A program made the position numbers and the translations under genes. Under the pieces are notes generated by a model that saw only the letters and a program-made list of their open reading frames with translations, was not told where the DNA came from and ran no database searches. Below, one piece after another: positions 34,046 through 43,310 of a stretch of 64,000 nt of DNA (the first letter of the stretch is position 1; each line of letters starts with the position of its first letter). Origin of the DNA: Heliomarina sp018223035 (GTDB lineage: Bacteria; Pseudomonadota; Alphaproteobacteria; Rhodobacterales; Rhodobacteraceae). The stretch spans positions 44,870 to 108,869 of the forward strand of contig JAAEZD010000016.1 of the NCBI GenBank assembly GCA_018223035.1, given 5' to 3'.

Positions 34046-35431
34046 ATGTCCGAATCCAAGATTTCCCGGGATGCGATCCGCACCCTGTTTTCCCGTGCAA
34101 TGTCCGCCATGTACAAGGAAGAGGTGCCCGCATATGGCACGCTTCTCGACCTTGTGCGTGAGGTGAACGACGAGACTCTGGCCGCCGACCCGGCCGAGAA
34201 ATCCCGCCTGCAGGATCTTGGCGAGCTCGATCGGATCAGCGAGGAACGTCACGGGGCGATCCGCCTTGGCACGGCATCGGAACTGGCGAAGATGCGGCGA
34301 CTGTTTGCGGTCATGGGCATGTTCCCGGTCGGCTACTACGATCTGAGCGTTGCCGGTGTGCCGGTGCATTCGACTGCGTTCCGCCCGCTTGAAGACCTGG
34401 CGCTGCGCCACAATCCGTTCCGGGTTTTTACCTCGCTTTTGCGGCTTGACCTCATTGAGGACGAAGACCTGCGGGCCGAGGCGCAGGGCGTTCTGGATAC
34501 GCGCCGGATCTACACAGATCGTTGCGTGGCGCTGATCGAAAAGGCCGAGGCTGACGGCGGGCTGACCGAGGCCGACGCGGAGGCGTTTGTTGCCGAGGCG
34601 CTCGAGACATTTCGCTGGCATTCGGAGGCCAACGTGAGCCATGCGATGTATCGCCGGTTGCATGACGCGCACCGGCTGGTGGCTGACGTGGTGGCCTTCA
34701 AGGGACCGCATATCAACCACCTGACGCCGCGTACGCTGGATATCGACAAGGTGCAGGGGCTGATGCTGGAGTGGAAAATCACGCCCAAGGCGGTGATCGA
34801 AGGCCCACCGCCGCGCAAGGTGGCGATCCTGCTGCGCCAGACCTCGTTCAAGGCGCTGGAAGAGCCGGTGACCTATGCGGATGGCGAAACCACCGTCGAG
34901 GGCAGCCATACGGCGCGTTTTGGTGAGATCGAACAGCGCGGCATGGCGCTGACACCGAAAGGGCAGGCGCTTTACGACCAGCTTCTGGCCGAGACCCGCG
35001 CGGTCATCACGCCCAAGGCGGATGGGTCGAACGCAGCGGAATACATGGCGAAACTCTCCGAGGTCTTTGCGGCCTTCCCGGATGACCTTGACGGAATCCG
35101 TAAGGAAGGGCTGGGCTATTTCCGCTATTCGGCGACGGGTAAACCGCTGGCCGAAGGCGATGCGACGCTGGATGCGGCGACATTGGTCGAAAAGGGCGTT
35201 CTGCGCGCCGATCCGATCATTTACGAAGACTTCCTGCCGGTCAGCGCGGCAGGTATTTTCCAGTCGAACCTTGGCGACGAAGCACAGCAGGCGTTCAGCG
35301 GCAATCCGAACCGGGACATGTTCGAGCGCGACCTTGGTGCGTCGGTCGTGGATCTGCATCAGCGGTATGCCGAGGCGGAAGCCGCTTCGCTGACCCGCGC
35401 CCTTGCCGATCTGACGCGCGAAGACGCCTGA
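34046..35431 (+). CDS. hglS: 2-oxoadipate dioxygenase/decarboxylase, HglS family
   Basis: A 461-aa protein of the family formerly called DUF1338 or YdcJ. The Pseudomonas putida enzyme converts 2-oxoadipate to D-2-hydroxyglutarate in lysine catabolism, with iron as cofactor. Candidate active-site segments are GVPVHSTAFRP, GPHINHLTPRTLDI and ARFGEIEQRGMALTP, which hold the metal His/Glu and substrate Arg. ATG 34046 is used because upstream sequence is not family-like. No lysine-pathway genes adjoin it, so it is a stand-alone gene. Confidence 0.88.
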   Translation: MSESKISRDAIRTLFSRAMSAMYKEEVPAYGTLLDLVREVNDETLAADPAEKSRLQDLGELDRISEERHGAIRLGTASELAKMRRLFAVMGMFPVGYYDLSVAGVPVHSTAFRPLEDLALRHNPFRVFTSLLRLDLIEDEDLRAEAQGVLDTRRIYTDRCVALIEKAEADGGLTEADAEAFVAEALETFRWHSEANVSHAMYRRLHDAHRLVADVVAFKGPHINHLTPRTLDIDKVQGLMLEWKITPKAVIEGPPPRKVAILLRQTSFKALEEPVTYADGETTVEGSHTARFGEIEQRGMALTPKGQALYDQLLAETRAVITPKADGSNAAEYMAKLSEVFAAFPDDLDGIRKEGLGYFRYSATGKPLAEGDATLDAATLVEKGVLRADPIIYEDFLPVSAAGIFQSNLGDEAQQAFSGNPNRDMFERDLGASVVDLHQRYAEAEAASLTRALADLTREDA

Positions 35432-35517
35432 TACCGGTTGATGCCCCGCGCCGGCCCTGATCCGAGGGCCGGTTCCTGACCGGCAGGGGTTCACCACGGT
35501 TTGTTCGCGGGTGGGAC

Positions 35518-35844
35518 CTATTCGGCGGGGGCAGTCGGTTCGGGGCCGCGCAGTTGGGCGAGCACCTCGTCGCATCGCTCGGTACTGTTGGTGATCTCGC
35601 CGCCATCGCCCTCGGTTCCGGCGATATCGCCCAGCGTGCTTGCCGCTTTTTGCATTACCTCGTCGACCTGTTCCGGCGTGAGGTAACCGGCGTCGACAGC
35701 GGAGCGGCTGAGGGCGCACATGCCCGAGGATAGGCCGACGGCAAGTCCGACGCCCGTTGCGCCGCCAATCATGGCCGAGGACCCGATCCCGCCAATGATC
35801 AGGCCGACAACAAGACTCAATATCCCGACAAGTAGTTTGCTCAT
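35518..35844 (-). CDS. Small glycine-rich membrane protein of unknown function
   Basis: A 108-aa protein with a hydrophobic, glycine-rich N-terminal half (two probable helices, LLVGILSLVVGLIIGG and ATGVGLAVGL) and a soluble C-terminal half rich in Asp/Glu with two Cys. AGGAGAG precedes ATG 35844. I recognise no family. The pattern could fit a small inner-membrane protein with a periplasmic tail. It is convergent with hglS. Confidence 0.7.
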   Translation of the reverse strand: MSKLLVGILSLVVGLIIGGIGSSAMIGGATGVGLAVGLSSGMCALSRSAVDAGYLTPEQVDEVMQKAASTLGDIAGTEGDGGEITNSTERCDEVLAQLRGPEPTAPAE

Positions 35845-36199
35845 GGAAATCTCTCCTGAAGCATTCGGTGCCTTGCACCTGAAGTCGCGCGTTACACAGC
35901 GCTGACACAACTTTAACACGAGTCGCGCTGCATGCCCTAATGGCCGTGTCGGCGAAATGGCGCCTTGCTGAAAGGGGAGCCGCCCCAGTGCATTGAGAAA
36001 ATATCAATGTGTGTCAGGGGTTTGTGGGTGCCGGGCTGCATTGGCCCATTGCGACCGGCCAATCGATGGTCGGCGGGAAATGGCTGGTGAGCGGGAAGGG
36101 GCAGAAATATACCGGAGCGCGTTCCTGCTGAAATTTCGGGCGCTTGCCCTCGTATAAAAAAGCGAGACGGTCGGGTAGGGCCAAAGTCTTTCAGGGGAT
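35845..36199. other. 355-bp spacer without supported gene
   Basis: No frame has ribosome-site support. A weak dyad CATTG-N9-CAATG lies near 35991-36009. The left end should contain the promoter of the small membrane protein. Confidence 0.5.
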
Positions 36200-36760
36200 T
36201 CAGAGGCAAACCCATGCGCCGGTCTGGGTTGCGCCGAGATCAGCGAAATGAAGCTTTAGCGGCTGGTGTTCATCGACGTAGGAGCTCGCGAACCCGCGCA
36301 TGGGAAGATCCTTGCGGACGAAAAAGCCCGCGATCCAGACGCCGAGCAAAAGGCCGCTTTTCTCACGCAGTTCGATCCGGTGGCCCTGGACGTCGCCATT
36401 GTCGAGACGGCCGCTGGTATTGGACATGCGCGATTCAAAGCAGACGAGACCGTTGCTGTAGAACCGCCATCGCACCTGTTCCCAGTCGCATTCGTCGACC
36501 GAAACGCGGTTGGTCCAGAGATATTCATGCCATACGAGTTTGGTGTCTTCGTCGGGCGCTGCCACCGATCCCTGAAAGGACCCGTCGCTGGTTTCCGCTT
36601 TCCAGCGGATATAGCCCGCAGGTTCGTGTTCGCGCCCGATTGGTATGCCGGCGCTGGCGAGGCCCAGCGACTTCTTGATGAAATTGTCGCGTTCCTTGTT
36701 TTCCTCGATTTCGATCCCCGCGAGTTTCGAGACGAGCTTGCTGGCCACATTCAAGATCAT
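36200..36760 (-). CDS. Conserved-looking hypothetical protein
   Basis: A 186-aa soluble protein with an N-terminal amphipathic helix (VASKLVSKLAGIEIEENKER) and a beta-rich middle that alternates aromatic and polar residues (RWRFYSNGLVCFES, LLLGVWIAGFFV). ATG 36760 is the likely start, with AAAGGAC upstream. No motif identifies it. Balanced codon use and a clear start argue that it is real. Nothing around it hints at a role. Confidence 0.65.
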   Translation of the reverse strand: MILNVASKLVSKLAGIEIEENKERDNFIKKSLGLASAGIPIGREHEPAGYIRWKAETSDGSFQGSVAAPDEDTKLVWHEYLWTNRVSVDECDWEQVRWRFYSNGLVCFESRMSNTSGRLDNGDVQGHRIELREKSGLLLGVWIAGFFVRKDLPMRGFASSYVDEHQPLKLHFADLGATQTGAWVCL

Positions 36761-36921
36761 CAGCTGACGTCCTTTGCTGGTCCGCAAATTTAAAATGCCG
36801 TTGGCGGTCAGGTGAGTTCGAGAAGTTACATGTTGTGCGAAGTTTTAATCCGACGTTAACGATTAACGTTGAAGGCGGGCCGCAGGTCAAGCGCCGTGAA
36901 GCGCAGCGCATGGCGCGGGGA

Positions 36922-36949
36922 CCCAGCCGCCTGTTTCCAAGCGGCTGGG
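36922..36949 (-). other. Stem-loop after the glucose-type dehydrogenase gene
   Basis: CCCAGCCGC (36922-36930) and GCGGCTGGG (36941-36949) pair perfectly around a ten-base loop, 14 bases downstream of the dehydrogenase stop on the minus strand. No U-tract follows, so it may be a transcript-end stabiliser or a weak terminator. Confidence 0.5.
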
Positions 36950-36962
36950 CCGTCGTATCGGT

Positions 36963-39017
36963 TCAATCCGGCAGGGCGTAGACCGCGACCTGATCGCCGA
37001 AGGCGGGTTTCAGGATCGAGTTGCCACCACTGACGAAAGCCACGTACTGGCGGCCCTGATATTCGTAGACCGCGGGGTTCGCGACAACAGGCGCTTCGAG
37101 TTGGTCGGACCAGAGCTCTTCTCCGCTGGCGAGATCATAGGCCCGGGCCTTGGCGTCCATCGTCGCGCCGATGAAGATCAGCCCGCCTTTTGTGACTGCC
37201 GGTCCGCCGATGGTCGGAGACCCCATGCTTTCGGGCATGTAAAACCCGAATTTCTGGGATTCCCCGATGGGCTTGCGCCATTTCACGTCGCCGGTATGCA
37301 TGTCGATGGCGACGAGTTCGCCGAAGGGCGGTTCCCAGCAGGGCATGCCCAGCCAGTTCATCGCATTCATCAGCGACATGCCGTAGGGCGCGCCCTCTTG
37401 CGGGTAGAAGCCGCTTTCATTGCCCGAACCACCGGCTTGCTGGTCGTAATCCTCACGGGTGAAGAGTTTGATGTACTGGACCACGTGAGAGGTGTTGAGA
37501 ACGGCGGTCTGGCTCTCGGGATCAAAGGCCACGCCACCCCATTGCACACCCCCGGCGGAATCTGGGTAGGCCAGCACGCCTTCGCCCTTGGTAGTGGGCG
37601 GCGTATACATGCCTTCGTACCAGAGGTTGTCGAACAGCCTGCTGCAAGAGCCAAGGCCGACGATATCGGCGATTGCCCAGACCTCGGGTTTTTCCGACTG
37701 GTCGAGAAGTGGCGCGGGCTTGGTCGGGAAGGGTTGGGTCGGCGCGTAATATTCGCCCTCAACCGTTCCGTCGCCACCGGGAACCGGGCGTTCCTCGATC
37801 GGCCAGACATCTTCGCCGGTTTCGCGGTTGACCACGAAGAGGAAACCCATCTTGGTGGCCTGCATGAGCGCGGGGATGTCTTCGCCGTCGACGGTGATAT
37901 CCATAAGCGTCGGGGCCGAGTTGATGTCATAGTCCCAGATGTCATGATGCACCCACTGGCGCGACCAGACGACCTCTCCGGTGTCGAGGTCGAGCGCGGT
38001 GGTCGAGGTGGCATAGGGAATTTCCTCGGTCCGGTTGCCGCCCCAGTAGTTGGGCGAGGGCGAGGCGACCGGCAGGTAGATCATGTTGAGCCCCTCATCT
38101 ACCGACATATGCGTCCAGACGTTGGCGGTGCCGGTCTGGCGGCGGATATCTTCGGGAAGGGTTTCAAAGGACCATTGCAGCTCGCCCGTTTGCGGATCGA
38201 CCGAGAAAACCGCGCCCGGAGGAGCCTCGGCATATTGCCAGTCCATCCCGGCCCAGCCAAGCACCACGTGGTTGCCGGTGATCGTGGGCGGTTGCAGAAG
38301 CGAGAGCGGGAAACGGTCGTTGACTGTGTTCCACTGGTTCATGTCCAGCACGCCGTCTTCCCCAAAGCGGGCGCATTTTTCGCCGGTATCCGCATCGACG
38401 GCAAAGAGCTGGGCGTCCATCGTGCCGATATAAACGATCTTTTGGCAGGTCTCGCCGGCGACCGGCTCGGGGTTTTCCCAATATGAGACACCGCGGTTCT
38501 TAAGCGCGGGTTGGGTCAGCGGTTCAAGCTTGGAATCCGTGCTGAAGGACCATTTCTGCTCACCCGTGGCCGGATCCAACGCGAGGATGCGATAGAAGGG
38601 GGTGCCGATGTAGAGCGTATCGTTGGCGAAGACCGGGGTTGCCGACCAGACGGTTGCGGTGAGGTCGCCCGATCCGTCGGAAACATCGCCGGTATGAATG
38701 TCCCAGGCCTTTTCAAGTTCGCCGACATTCTCCGTCGTGATCTGGGTAAGGGGCGAATATTTCTGCGCGTTTAGCTGACCGTGGAACCCATCCCATGTGG
38801 CGGTTTCCGGCACGAGAGGAATGTCGGACCGGGTGCGGATCGTGGTGCTCAGGATCGGATCGGCGACACCGGGGAAGCGGTCAACAGGTTCGGGTGCCTG
38901 GGTTTCGGTTTGCGGGGCGGTTTCCGTGGCCTCAGGCTGGGGAGTTTCCTGAGCAAAGGCGACCGGGGGCAGGGCCAGCATGGTGCCCATGAGGAAGAGT
39001 GTCGGCAGGCGTGTCAT
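36963..39017 (-). CDS. PQQ-dependent dehydrogenase, membrane glucose/quinate dehydrogenase type
   Basis: A 684-aa periplasmic quinoprotein with a signal peptide (cut near VAFAQE) and an eight-bladed propeller. Family markers are NVWTHMSVDEGLNMIYLPV, WVHHDIWDYDINSAPTL with the catalytic Asp, and PTTKGEGVLAYPDSAGGVQW. It is related to membrane glucose dehydrogenase (Gcd) and quinate dehydrogenase, but the N-terminal membrane domain is absent. Immediately upstream, overlapping by ATGA, is a separate membrane protein that could be that domain. An acidic, Glu/Thr/Pro-rich linker follows the signal. The sugar or cyclitol substrate is not known. Confidence 0.9.
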   Translation of the reverse strand: MTRLPTLFLMGTMLALPPVAFAQETPQPEATETAPQTETQAPEPVDRFPGVADPILSTTIRTRSDIPLVPETATWDGFHGQLNAQKYSPLTQITTENVGELEKAWDIHTGDVSDGSGDLTATVWSATPVFANDTLYIGTPFYRILALDPATGEQKWSFSTDSKLEPLTQPALKNRGVSYWENPEPVAGETCQKIVYIGTMDAQLFAVDADTGEKCARFGEDGVLDMNQWNTVNDRFPLSLLQPPTITGNHVVLGWAGMDWQYAEAPPGAVFSVDPQTGELQWSFETLPEDIRRQTGTANVWTHMSVDEGLNMIYLPVASPSPNYWGGNRTEEIPYATSTTALDLDTGEVVWSRQWVHHDIWDYDINSAPTLMDITVDGEDIPALMQATKMGFLFVVNRETGEDVWPIEERPVPGGDGTVEGEYYAPTQPFPTKPAPLLDQSEKPEVWAIADIVGLGSCSRLFDNLWYEGMYTPPTTKGEGVLAYPDSAGGVQWGGVAFDPESQTAVLNTSHVVQYIKLFTREDYDQQAGGSGNESGFYPQEGAPYGMSLMNAMNWLGMPCWEPPFGELVAIDMHTGDVKWRKPIGESQKFGFYMPESMGSPTIGGPAVTKGGLIFIGATMDAKARAYDLASGEELWSDQLEAPVVANPAVYEYQGRQYVAFVSGGNSILKPAFGDQVAVYALPD

Positions 39018-39382
39018 GCGAGGGCTCCCGTGGATTTCGGGCGCGTTGCCGAGATGTCGTAGATCAAGCCGACCAAGACGATGACCATCGCCACGATGAG
39101 CCACCATTCGTGAAGGAAATAGGCGGCGAGCCCGGTGAGAACGGCGCCGAGTCCGATCATGAATCGAAGAAAACCGCGCCAGCCGGTCGAATGGCTGAGT
39201 TGGACGAGCACGCAGGCAATCGCGATGAGAAGACAGGCGAGGACGACGAGAGCGGCCCCGTAAGTGCCGCTGACGCCGGTGAGCGGGGTGAGATAGTTGT
39301 AAAGCGCGACAGCGAAACCGCCGAGGGCTCCGGCCAAAGTCACTATGGTTCGTGGCTTGCCCGGGTAGGTGGGGCCAGACAT
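39014..39382 (-). CDS. Four-helix membrane protein, putative anchor of the quinoprotein dehydrogenase
   Basis: A 122-aa protein with four hydrophobic segments (roughly residues 12-32, 42-62, 70-87 and 90-108). Its stop overlaps the dehydrogenase start by four bases. Membrane glucose dehydrogenases normally have an N-terminal membrane domain of about 140 residues that binds ubiquinone; a separate subunit of this size directly upstream suggests a split form. This is inference from size, topology and gene order. Confidence 0.75.
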   Translation of the reverse strand: MSGPTYPGKPRTIVTLAGALGGFAVALYNYLTPLTGVSGTYGAALVVLACLLIAIACVLVQLSHSTGWRGFLRFMIGLGAVLTGLAAYFLHEWWLIVAMVIVLVGLIYDISATRPKSTGALA

Positions 39383-39474
39383 GTGGGGACTCCTGAAACC
39401 GTTGCTGAACAGGTTGAACTTTTCAGGTAGCGCGTCTGATTTTTCGTCAATGGTTGTGCCGTATCGAGGCGGTG

Positions 39475-39504
39475 GAACGGGGCCCGGCAGGGCAGGCCCC
39501 GTTC
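39475..39504 (-). other. Stem-loop after catalase gene
   Basis: GAACGGGGCC (39475-39484) and GGCCCCGTTC (39495-39504) form a perfect 10-bp stem with a ten-base loop, just after the katE stop on the minus strand. It lacks a T-run but is the likely 3' end of the catalase transcript. Confidence 0.6.
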
Positions 39505-39511
39505 TGGTACT

Positions 39512-41566
39512 TCAGGCCATTTCGCGCGGCCAGAACCGCAGCTTGCGGCAGGATTCAAGGAAATCCCCGGCCTTGTCGGTGGTGAGATCCATGATCCCGT
39601 CGTCCTTTTTGTCGGTTAGCCCTGTGGCGTCGAACAAGGGACCGGCGGAGGCATGGGCGATGAACTTGCAATGGGCATAGGCATCGCTGAGGAAGTCCTT
39701 GGCCGGTTTCATTGCAGCGACATCCTTGGCCTTGTCGTCAGAGAGGATGATCGCGACCGCATCGAAGACGACCGACGGTCCACCGTCGATCTTCTCGTCG
39801 GCCTCCATCATCTTGCCGTCCGAGAGCTTGGCGCCCTGAATATGGGGGGCGATTATCGCGACCTTTGCGCCTTCGTCCTCAAATGCGGTTTTCAGGTCTT
39901 TAACCAACCCGGCATCCGCACCTTCGCAGAGGAAGATCCCCAGCTTGCGACCGGCAAAGCTCTCGGGTGCGTTCTTTAGGATGCTGAGCGCGTCCGAAGG
40001 TTTCAGATCGGTGATTGGTTCCCGTGCAGGCGTTGCGGGTTCGGGCATGTCTTCGATGCCAAGACCTTTGGCGACGCCCGAGGCGAGATCGTCATGAACG
40101 TTCATCAGGTGGCCCAGCATCCGCAGGCGGATTTCTTCGCGTTCAACCTTGGATAGCTCAAAGGTATAGGCCGCAATGATATGGTTCTGCTCGGTCTCGG
40201 TCTGGCTGATAAAGAACTGCCGCGCCTGGCTGTAGTGATCGGCGAAGGTTTCCGAACGGGTGCGCTGTTTCGGGCCTTCTACCGGTGCTTCGTAGCTTTT
40301 GAATCCGATTTCGGGGTTTTCGCGGGGCCCGCCATCTTTGCCCCAGCTGTTAGGTTCGTAGTTGGCCCGACCCTTGGGGTTGTGCATCGCCATGTGCCCA
40401 TCCTGCTGGAAGTGGTGCATCGGGCAGCGCGGCGCGTTGATCGGGATATGGGTGAAGTTCGGACCGCCAAGACGTTTCGTCTGCGTGTCCAGATACGAAA
40501 AGTTGCGGCCCTGAAGCAGCGGATCGTTGGTAAAGTCGATGCCGTTGACGATGTTCTGCGTGCAGAAGGCGACCTGCTCGGTTTCGGCAAAGAAATTCTC
40601 GACGTTGTTGTCGAGCGTCATGGTGCCGATGATCTGGACGGGCACGTCCTCCTCGGGGATCAGCTTGGTCGCGTCGAGGATGTCGAATTCGAACTTGTCG
40701 GCAAATTCGTCGTCAAACACCTGAATGCCCAGATCCCATTGCGGATAATCGCCACTGTCGATGGCATCCCACATGTCTCGGCGGTGGAAATCCGGGTCCA
40801 TGCCGTTGATCTTGAGCGCTTCGTTCCAGACGACGGATTGCATCCCCTGACGCGGTTTCCAGTGGAACTTTACAAAGTGGCTTTCCCCCTTGGCGTTGAT
40901 CAGGCGGAAGGTGTGAACGCCGAAGCCTTCCATGAAGCGCAGGGAGCGCGGGATGGCGCGGTCGGACATGGCCCAGACGGTCATGTGGGTTGCCTCGGGC
41001 GAGAGCGAGACAAAATCCCAGAAGTTGTCATGGGCGCTCTGGGCTTGCGGAAAACCACGGTCCGGCGCGGGTTTGACCGAATGGATCAGGTCGGGGAACT
41101 TGATCGCGTCCTGAATGAAGAAGACGGGAATGTTGTTGCCGACGAGGTCCCAGTTGCCTTCCTGCGTGTAGAATTTGACAGCAAAGCCACGCACGTCACG
41201 GGCAACATCCGGCGATCCCTTGCTACCTGCCACGGTGGAAAAGCGGGTGAAGAGAGGGGTCTTTTCGCCCTCGCGCTGGAAGATGTCGGCGCAGGACAGT
41301 TCAGGAATCGCCTTGGTCAGTTCGAAATGACCGTGTACGCCATAGCCGCGCGCGTGGACGACCCGTTCGGGTATACGCTCGTGATCGAAGTGAAAGATCT
41401 TTTCGCGCATGATGTGATCTTCGAGCAGGGTCGGGCCGCGCGAGCCTGCCTTGAGCGAATTCTGGTCATCTGCAATCGGGGCGCCCTGCGCCGTGGTCAT
41501 GGTGCGCTCCCGGTCTGTTTCCTGCTGGCGGGGTGCGCCGCCCTTGTCTAGTTTCGCGTCTTTCAT
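39512..41566 (-). CDS. katE: Large-subunit catalase, HPII type
   Basis: A 684-aa clade 2 monofunctional catalase that dismutates hydrogen peroxide. The catalytic His is in ERVVHARGYGVHGHFE, the Asn in GNNIPVFF, and the heme-ligand Tyr region is FSYLDTQTKRLGGPN. The C-terminal class I glutaminase-like domain (about 530-684, starting KLGIFLCEGADAG) distinguishes HPII from small catalases. ATG 41566 has GAGAGGC upstream. It stands next to quinoprotein and copper-oxidase genes, which produce or handle reactive oxygen. Confidence 0.95.
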   Translation of the reverse strand: MKDAKLDKGGAPRQQETDRERTMTTAQGAPIADDQNSLKAGSRGPTLLEDHIMREKIFHFDHERIPERVVHARGYGVHGHFELTKAIPELSCADIFQREGEKTPLFTRFSTVAGSKGSPDVARDVRGFAVKFYTQEGNWDLVGNNIPVFFIQDAIKFPDLIHSVKPAPDRGFPQAQSAHDNFWDFVSLSPEATHMTVWAMSDRAIPRSLRFMEGFGVHTFRLINAKGESHFVKFHWKPRQGMQSVVWNEALKINGMDPDFHRRDMWDAIDSGDYPQWDLGIQVFDDEFADKFEFDILDATKLIPEEDVPVQIIGTMTLDNNVENFFAETEQVAFCTQNIVNGIDFTNDPLLQGRNFSYLDTQTKRLGGPNFTHIPINAPRCPMHHFQQDGHMAMHNPKGRANYEPNSWGKDGGPRENPEIGFKSYEAPVEGPKQRTRSETFADHYSQARQFFISQTETEQNHIIAAYTFELSKVEREEIRLRMLGHLMNVHDDLASGVAKGLGIEDMPEPATPAREPITDLKPSDALSILKNAPESFAGRKLGIFLCEGADAGLVKDLKTAFEDEGAKVAIIAPHIQGAKLSDGKMMEADEKIDGGPSVVFDAVAIILSDDKAKDVAAMKPAKDFLSDAYAHCKFIAHASAGPLFDATGLTDKKDDGIMDLTTDKAGDFLESCRKLRFWPREMA

Positions 41567-41583
41567 GGAAGCCTCTCGATACA

Positions 41584-41602
41584 AACAGTAGATACGACTG
41601 TT
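41584..41602. promoter_or_regulatory. Dyad just upstream of katE
   Basis: AACAGT-N7-ACTGTT, perfect six-base arms, 18 bases before the katE start codon. The location overlaps the expected ribosome-site/leader region, so it may be an operator or an RNA hairpin controlling katE. No known regulator consensus matches clearly. Confidence 0.4.
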
Positions 41603-41750
41603 GGTGAAAACTCTGGTCGCGTCCGGATCGTTATGGCCCCGGCGCTCGGGGCAAAACGTACGGGTAAGCGACACGGTTCCGAAGTAAGTTCGCACAGTTG
41701 CGCGGCCCGCGATTGGGTCGCGGGTGAACTTTCAAATGATTAGGGATGGA

Positions 41751-42659
41751 TCAGGAGATGGTGGCGGGCTGTCGTTTGCTGAGAATGCCCGAAGCAAGGA
41801 ACACGCCTGCAGCTACCAAGGCGACACCGAGGATTTTCAGAGGCGTGACCGCTTCGCCCAGAAAGGCGACGCCGCCGAGCAGGGCGAGGATTGGCGTCAA
41901 AGCACCAAACGCCGCGGTTTCGGCCGCACCAAGGATGCGCACGGCATAGCCAAAGAGGAACATCGCAAGAACCGCGATGATAAAGCTTTGCAGAACGATC
42001 ATCACCGCGATGTCGGTCAGGCTTACGCGCGAGAACGTCACGTTGCCGGTTGCGAGAAGCAGGGGCGCAATCAGGACGGAACCCCAGAACAGGCCAATGA
42101 CAAGACCATGCAGAGGGGAAAGCCCGCTTTGACGGAAGATTACCGAGTAGATCGCCCAGAGCAGCGATCCCAGCAGGAACATCAGATGTCCCTTCCAGGC
42201 GTCGACCTCTGATCCGGCAACGATCTGCCAGAGACTGACGAGCATGGCGCCGACAAGGATCATGGCAAGTCCGACGCGGCGGCGGGGACCGGGGATTTCA
42301 CCCATGATTACGAAAGCGGCCAGCGCCGTCCAGAAGGGCAGCATACCGGGCGCGAGTGCGCCGCCATCGGATGCCGGTGCAAAGGCGAGGCCCATCGAGA
42401 CGAGGTAGGGAAAGACCGCGCTGGCGCCAACCATCAGGATGGCGGACCTTGCCCAGGATTTCTGTCGCGGCAGCACGCCCAGTCTGAACATGACCGGTGA
42501 CAGCAGCAGCGCGCCGGGGATCAGGCGCAGGATGAGGAGTTCCTCGACGGTAAAGGTACCCTGAACGGCGAAGCGGGTGATCAGGATGAAACCCGCCCAG
42601 ATCGTGACCGTGCCCAAGGCGGCAAACAGTCCGAACCCACGCTTGTCGGAAATATCCAT
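41751..42659 (-). CDS. EamA/DMT-family transporter
   Basis: A 302-aa inner-membrane protein with ten hydrophobic segments in two EamA repeats. Segments such as VTIWAGFILITRFAVQGTFT in helix one and PILALLGGVAFLGEAVTPLK in the second repeat are family-typical. ATG 42659 is chosen because AAAGG lies ahead of it and the first helix follows at the usual distance. Members export amino acids or metabolites; the substrate here is unknown. Confidence 0.9.
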   Translation of the reverse strand: MDISDKRGFGLFAALGTVTIWAGFILITRFAVQGTFTVEELLILRLIPGALLLSPVMFRLGVLPRQKSWARSAILMVGASAVFPYLVSMGLAFAPASDGGALAPGMLPFWTALAAFVIMGEIPGPRRRVGLAMILVGAMLVSLWQIVAGSEVDAWKGHLMFLLGSLLWAIYSVIFRQSGLSPLHGLVIGLFWGSVLIAPLLLATGNVTFSRVSLTDIAVMIVLQSFIIAVLAMFLFGYAVRILGAAETAAFGALTPILALLGGVAFLGEAVTPLKILGVALVAAGVFLASGILSKRQPATIS

Positions 42660-42835
42660 CCAGTCAACCTTTCGCGGGACCATCCCAGGGGAGCCTAGAG
42701 TCACGGATGAAAGGGGGAAAGCCCAAACCGGCGAGCAGTGCGACAAATTTCACATGCTAACCTTTTCGGCGCTTCGGAAGGTGCTGTGCGTGGCAAATAC
42801 GATTAGGCCCAGAAGCGAAGACTGCAGGGTGAGGA

Positions 42836-43267
42836 TTACTCCTTGAATGTCTCGTGACAGCTGCGACAGGCTCGACCGAGTTGCTTGATCGCACGGCCAA
42901 GATCGCTTTTTTTCTGAACGGTCCCGGTGAGGGTTTCCGCCGCCTCATTCAACCGGCGTGCGCGGTTTGTGAACGTGTCATGGTCCGTCCAGATTCGCGG
43001 CAGCGCCTCGGATTGCGGGTCGTCCGCCTTGATCTCGAAGAGCGCGGGGATGCGTGCCCCCTGTGTCGATATTACGGCGATGGCCGCATTCGCTGCGCTT
43101 GCATCGAATGCCGATTGCCCTTTCGACATCGCGCCGAGGGTCTTCATCTGGGCGGCCATCTCCTTCATGCCGGCCATCCGTTTCTGGACATTCGGGTCTT
43201 GCACATCGCTATGCGCGATAGCGGTGCTGCCCGCCATGGCGAGGGCAAGGATGACGTATCTCTTCAA
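42836..43267 (-). CDS. Cytochrome c' / c-556 family protein
   Basis: A 143-aa periplasmic cytochrome with a signal peptide (MKRYVILALAMAGSTAIA) and a single C-terminal heme site CRSCH near residue 136, in a four-helix bundle, the layout of cytochrome c'. It starts 44 bases after the multicopper-oxidase stop on the same strand and is probably co-transcribed. It may serve as electron carrier or NO/CO-binding protein. Confidence 0.9.
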   Translation of the reverse strand: MKRYVILALAMAGSTAIAHSDVQDPNVQKRMAGMKEMAAQMKTLGAMSKGQSAFDASAANAAIAVISTQGARIPALFEIKADDPQSEALPRIWTDHDTFTNRARRLNEAAETLTGTVQKKSDLGRAIKQLGRACRSCHETFKE

Positions 43268-43310
43268 TATTCCGGTTCCTTCCTGTGTGGCTTTTGCGCA
43301 GCCTGGCAGG

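Noticed and set aside
33889..34140. Minus-strand 83-codon frame at the hglS 5' end, possible gene remnant
   Set aside because: It overlaps the start of hglS, has no ribosome site, and I could not match it to a family. A decayed gene end cannot be excluded.
40181..41551. Plus-strand 456-codon open frame opposite katE
   Set aside because: It is the mirror of the catalase codons; composition is Gly/Val/Asp-rich and shows no family motif.
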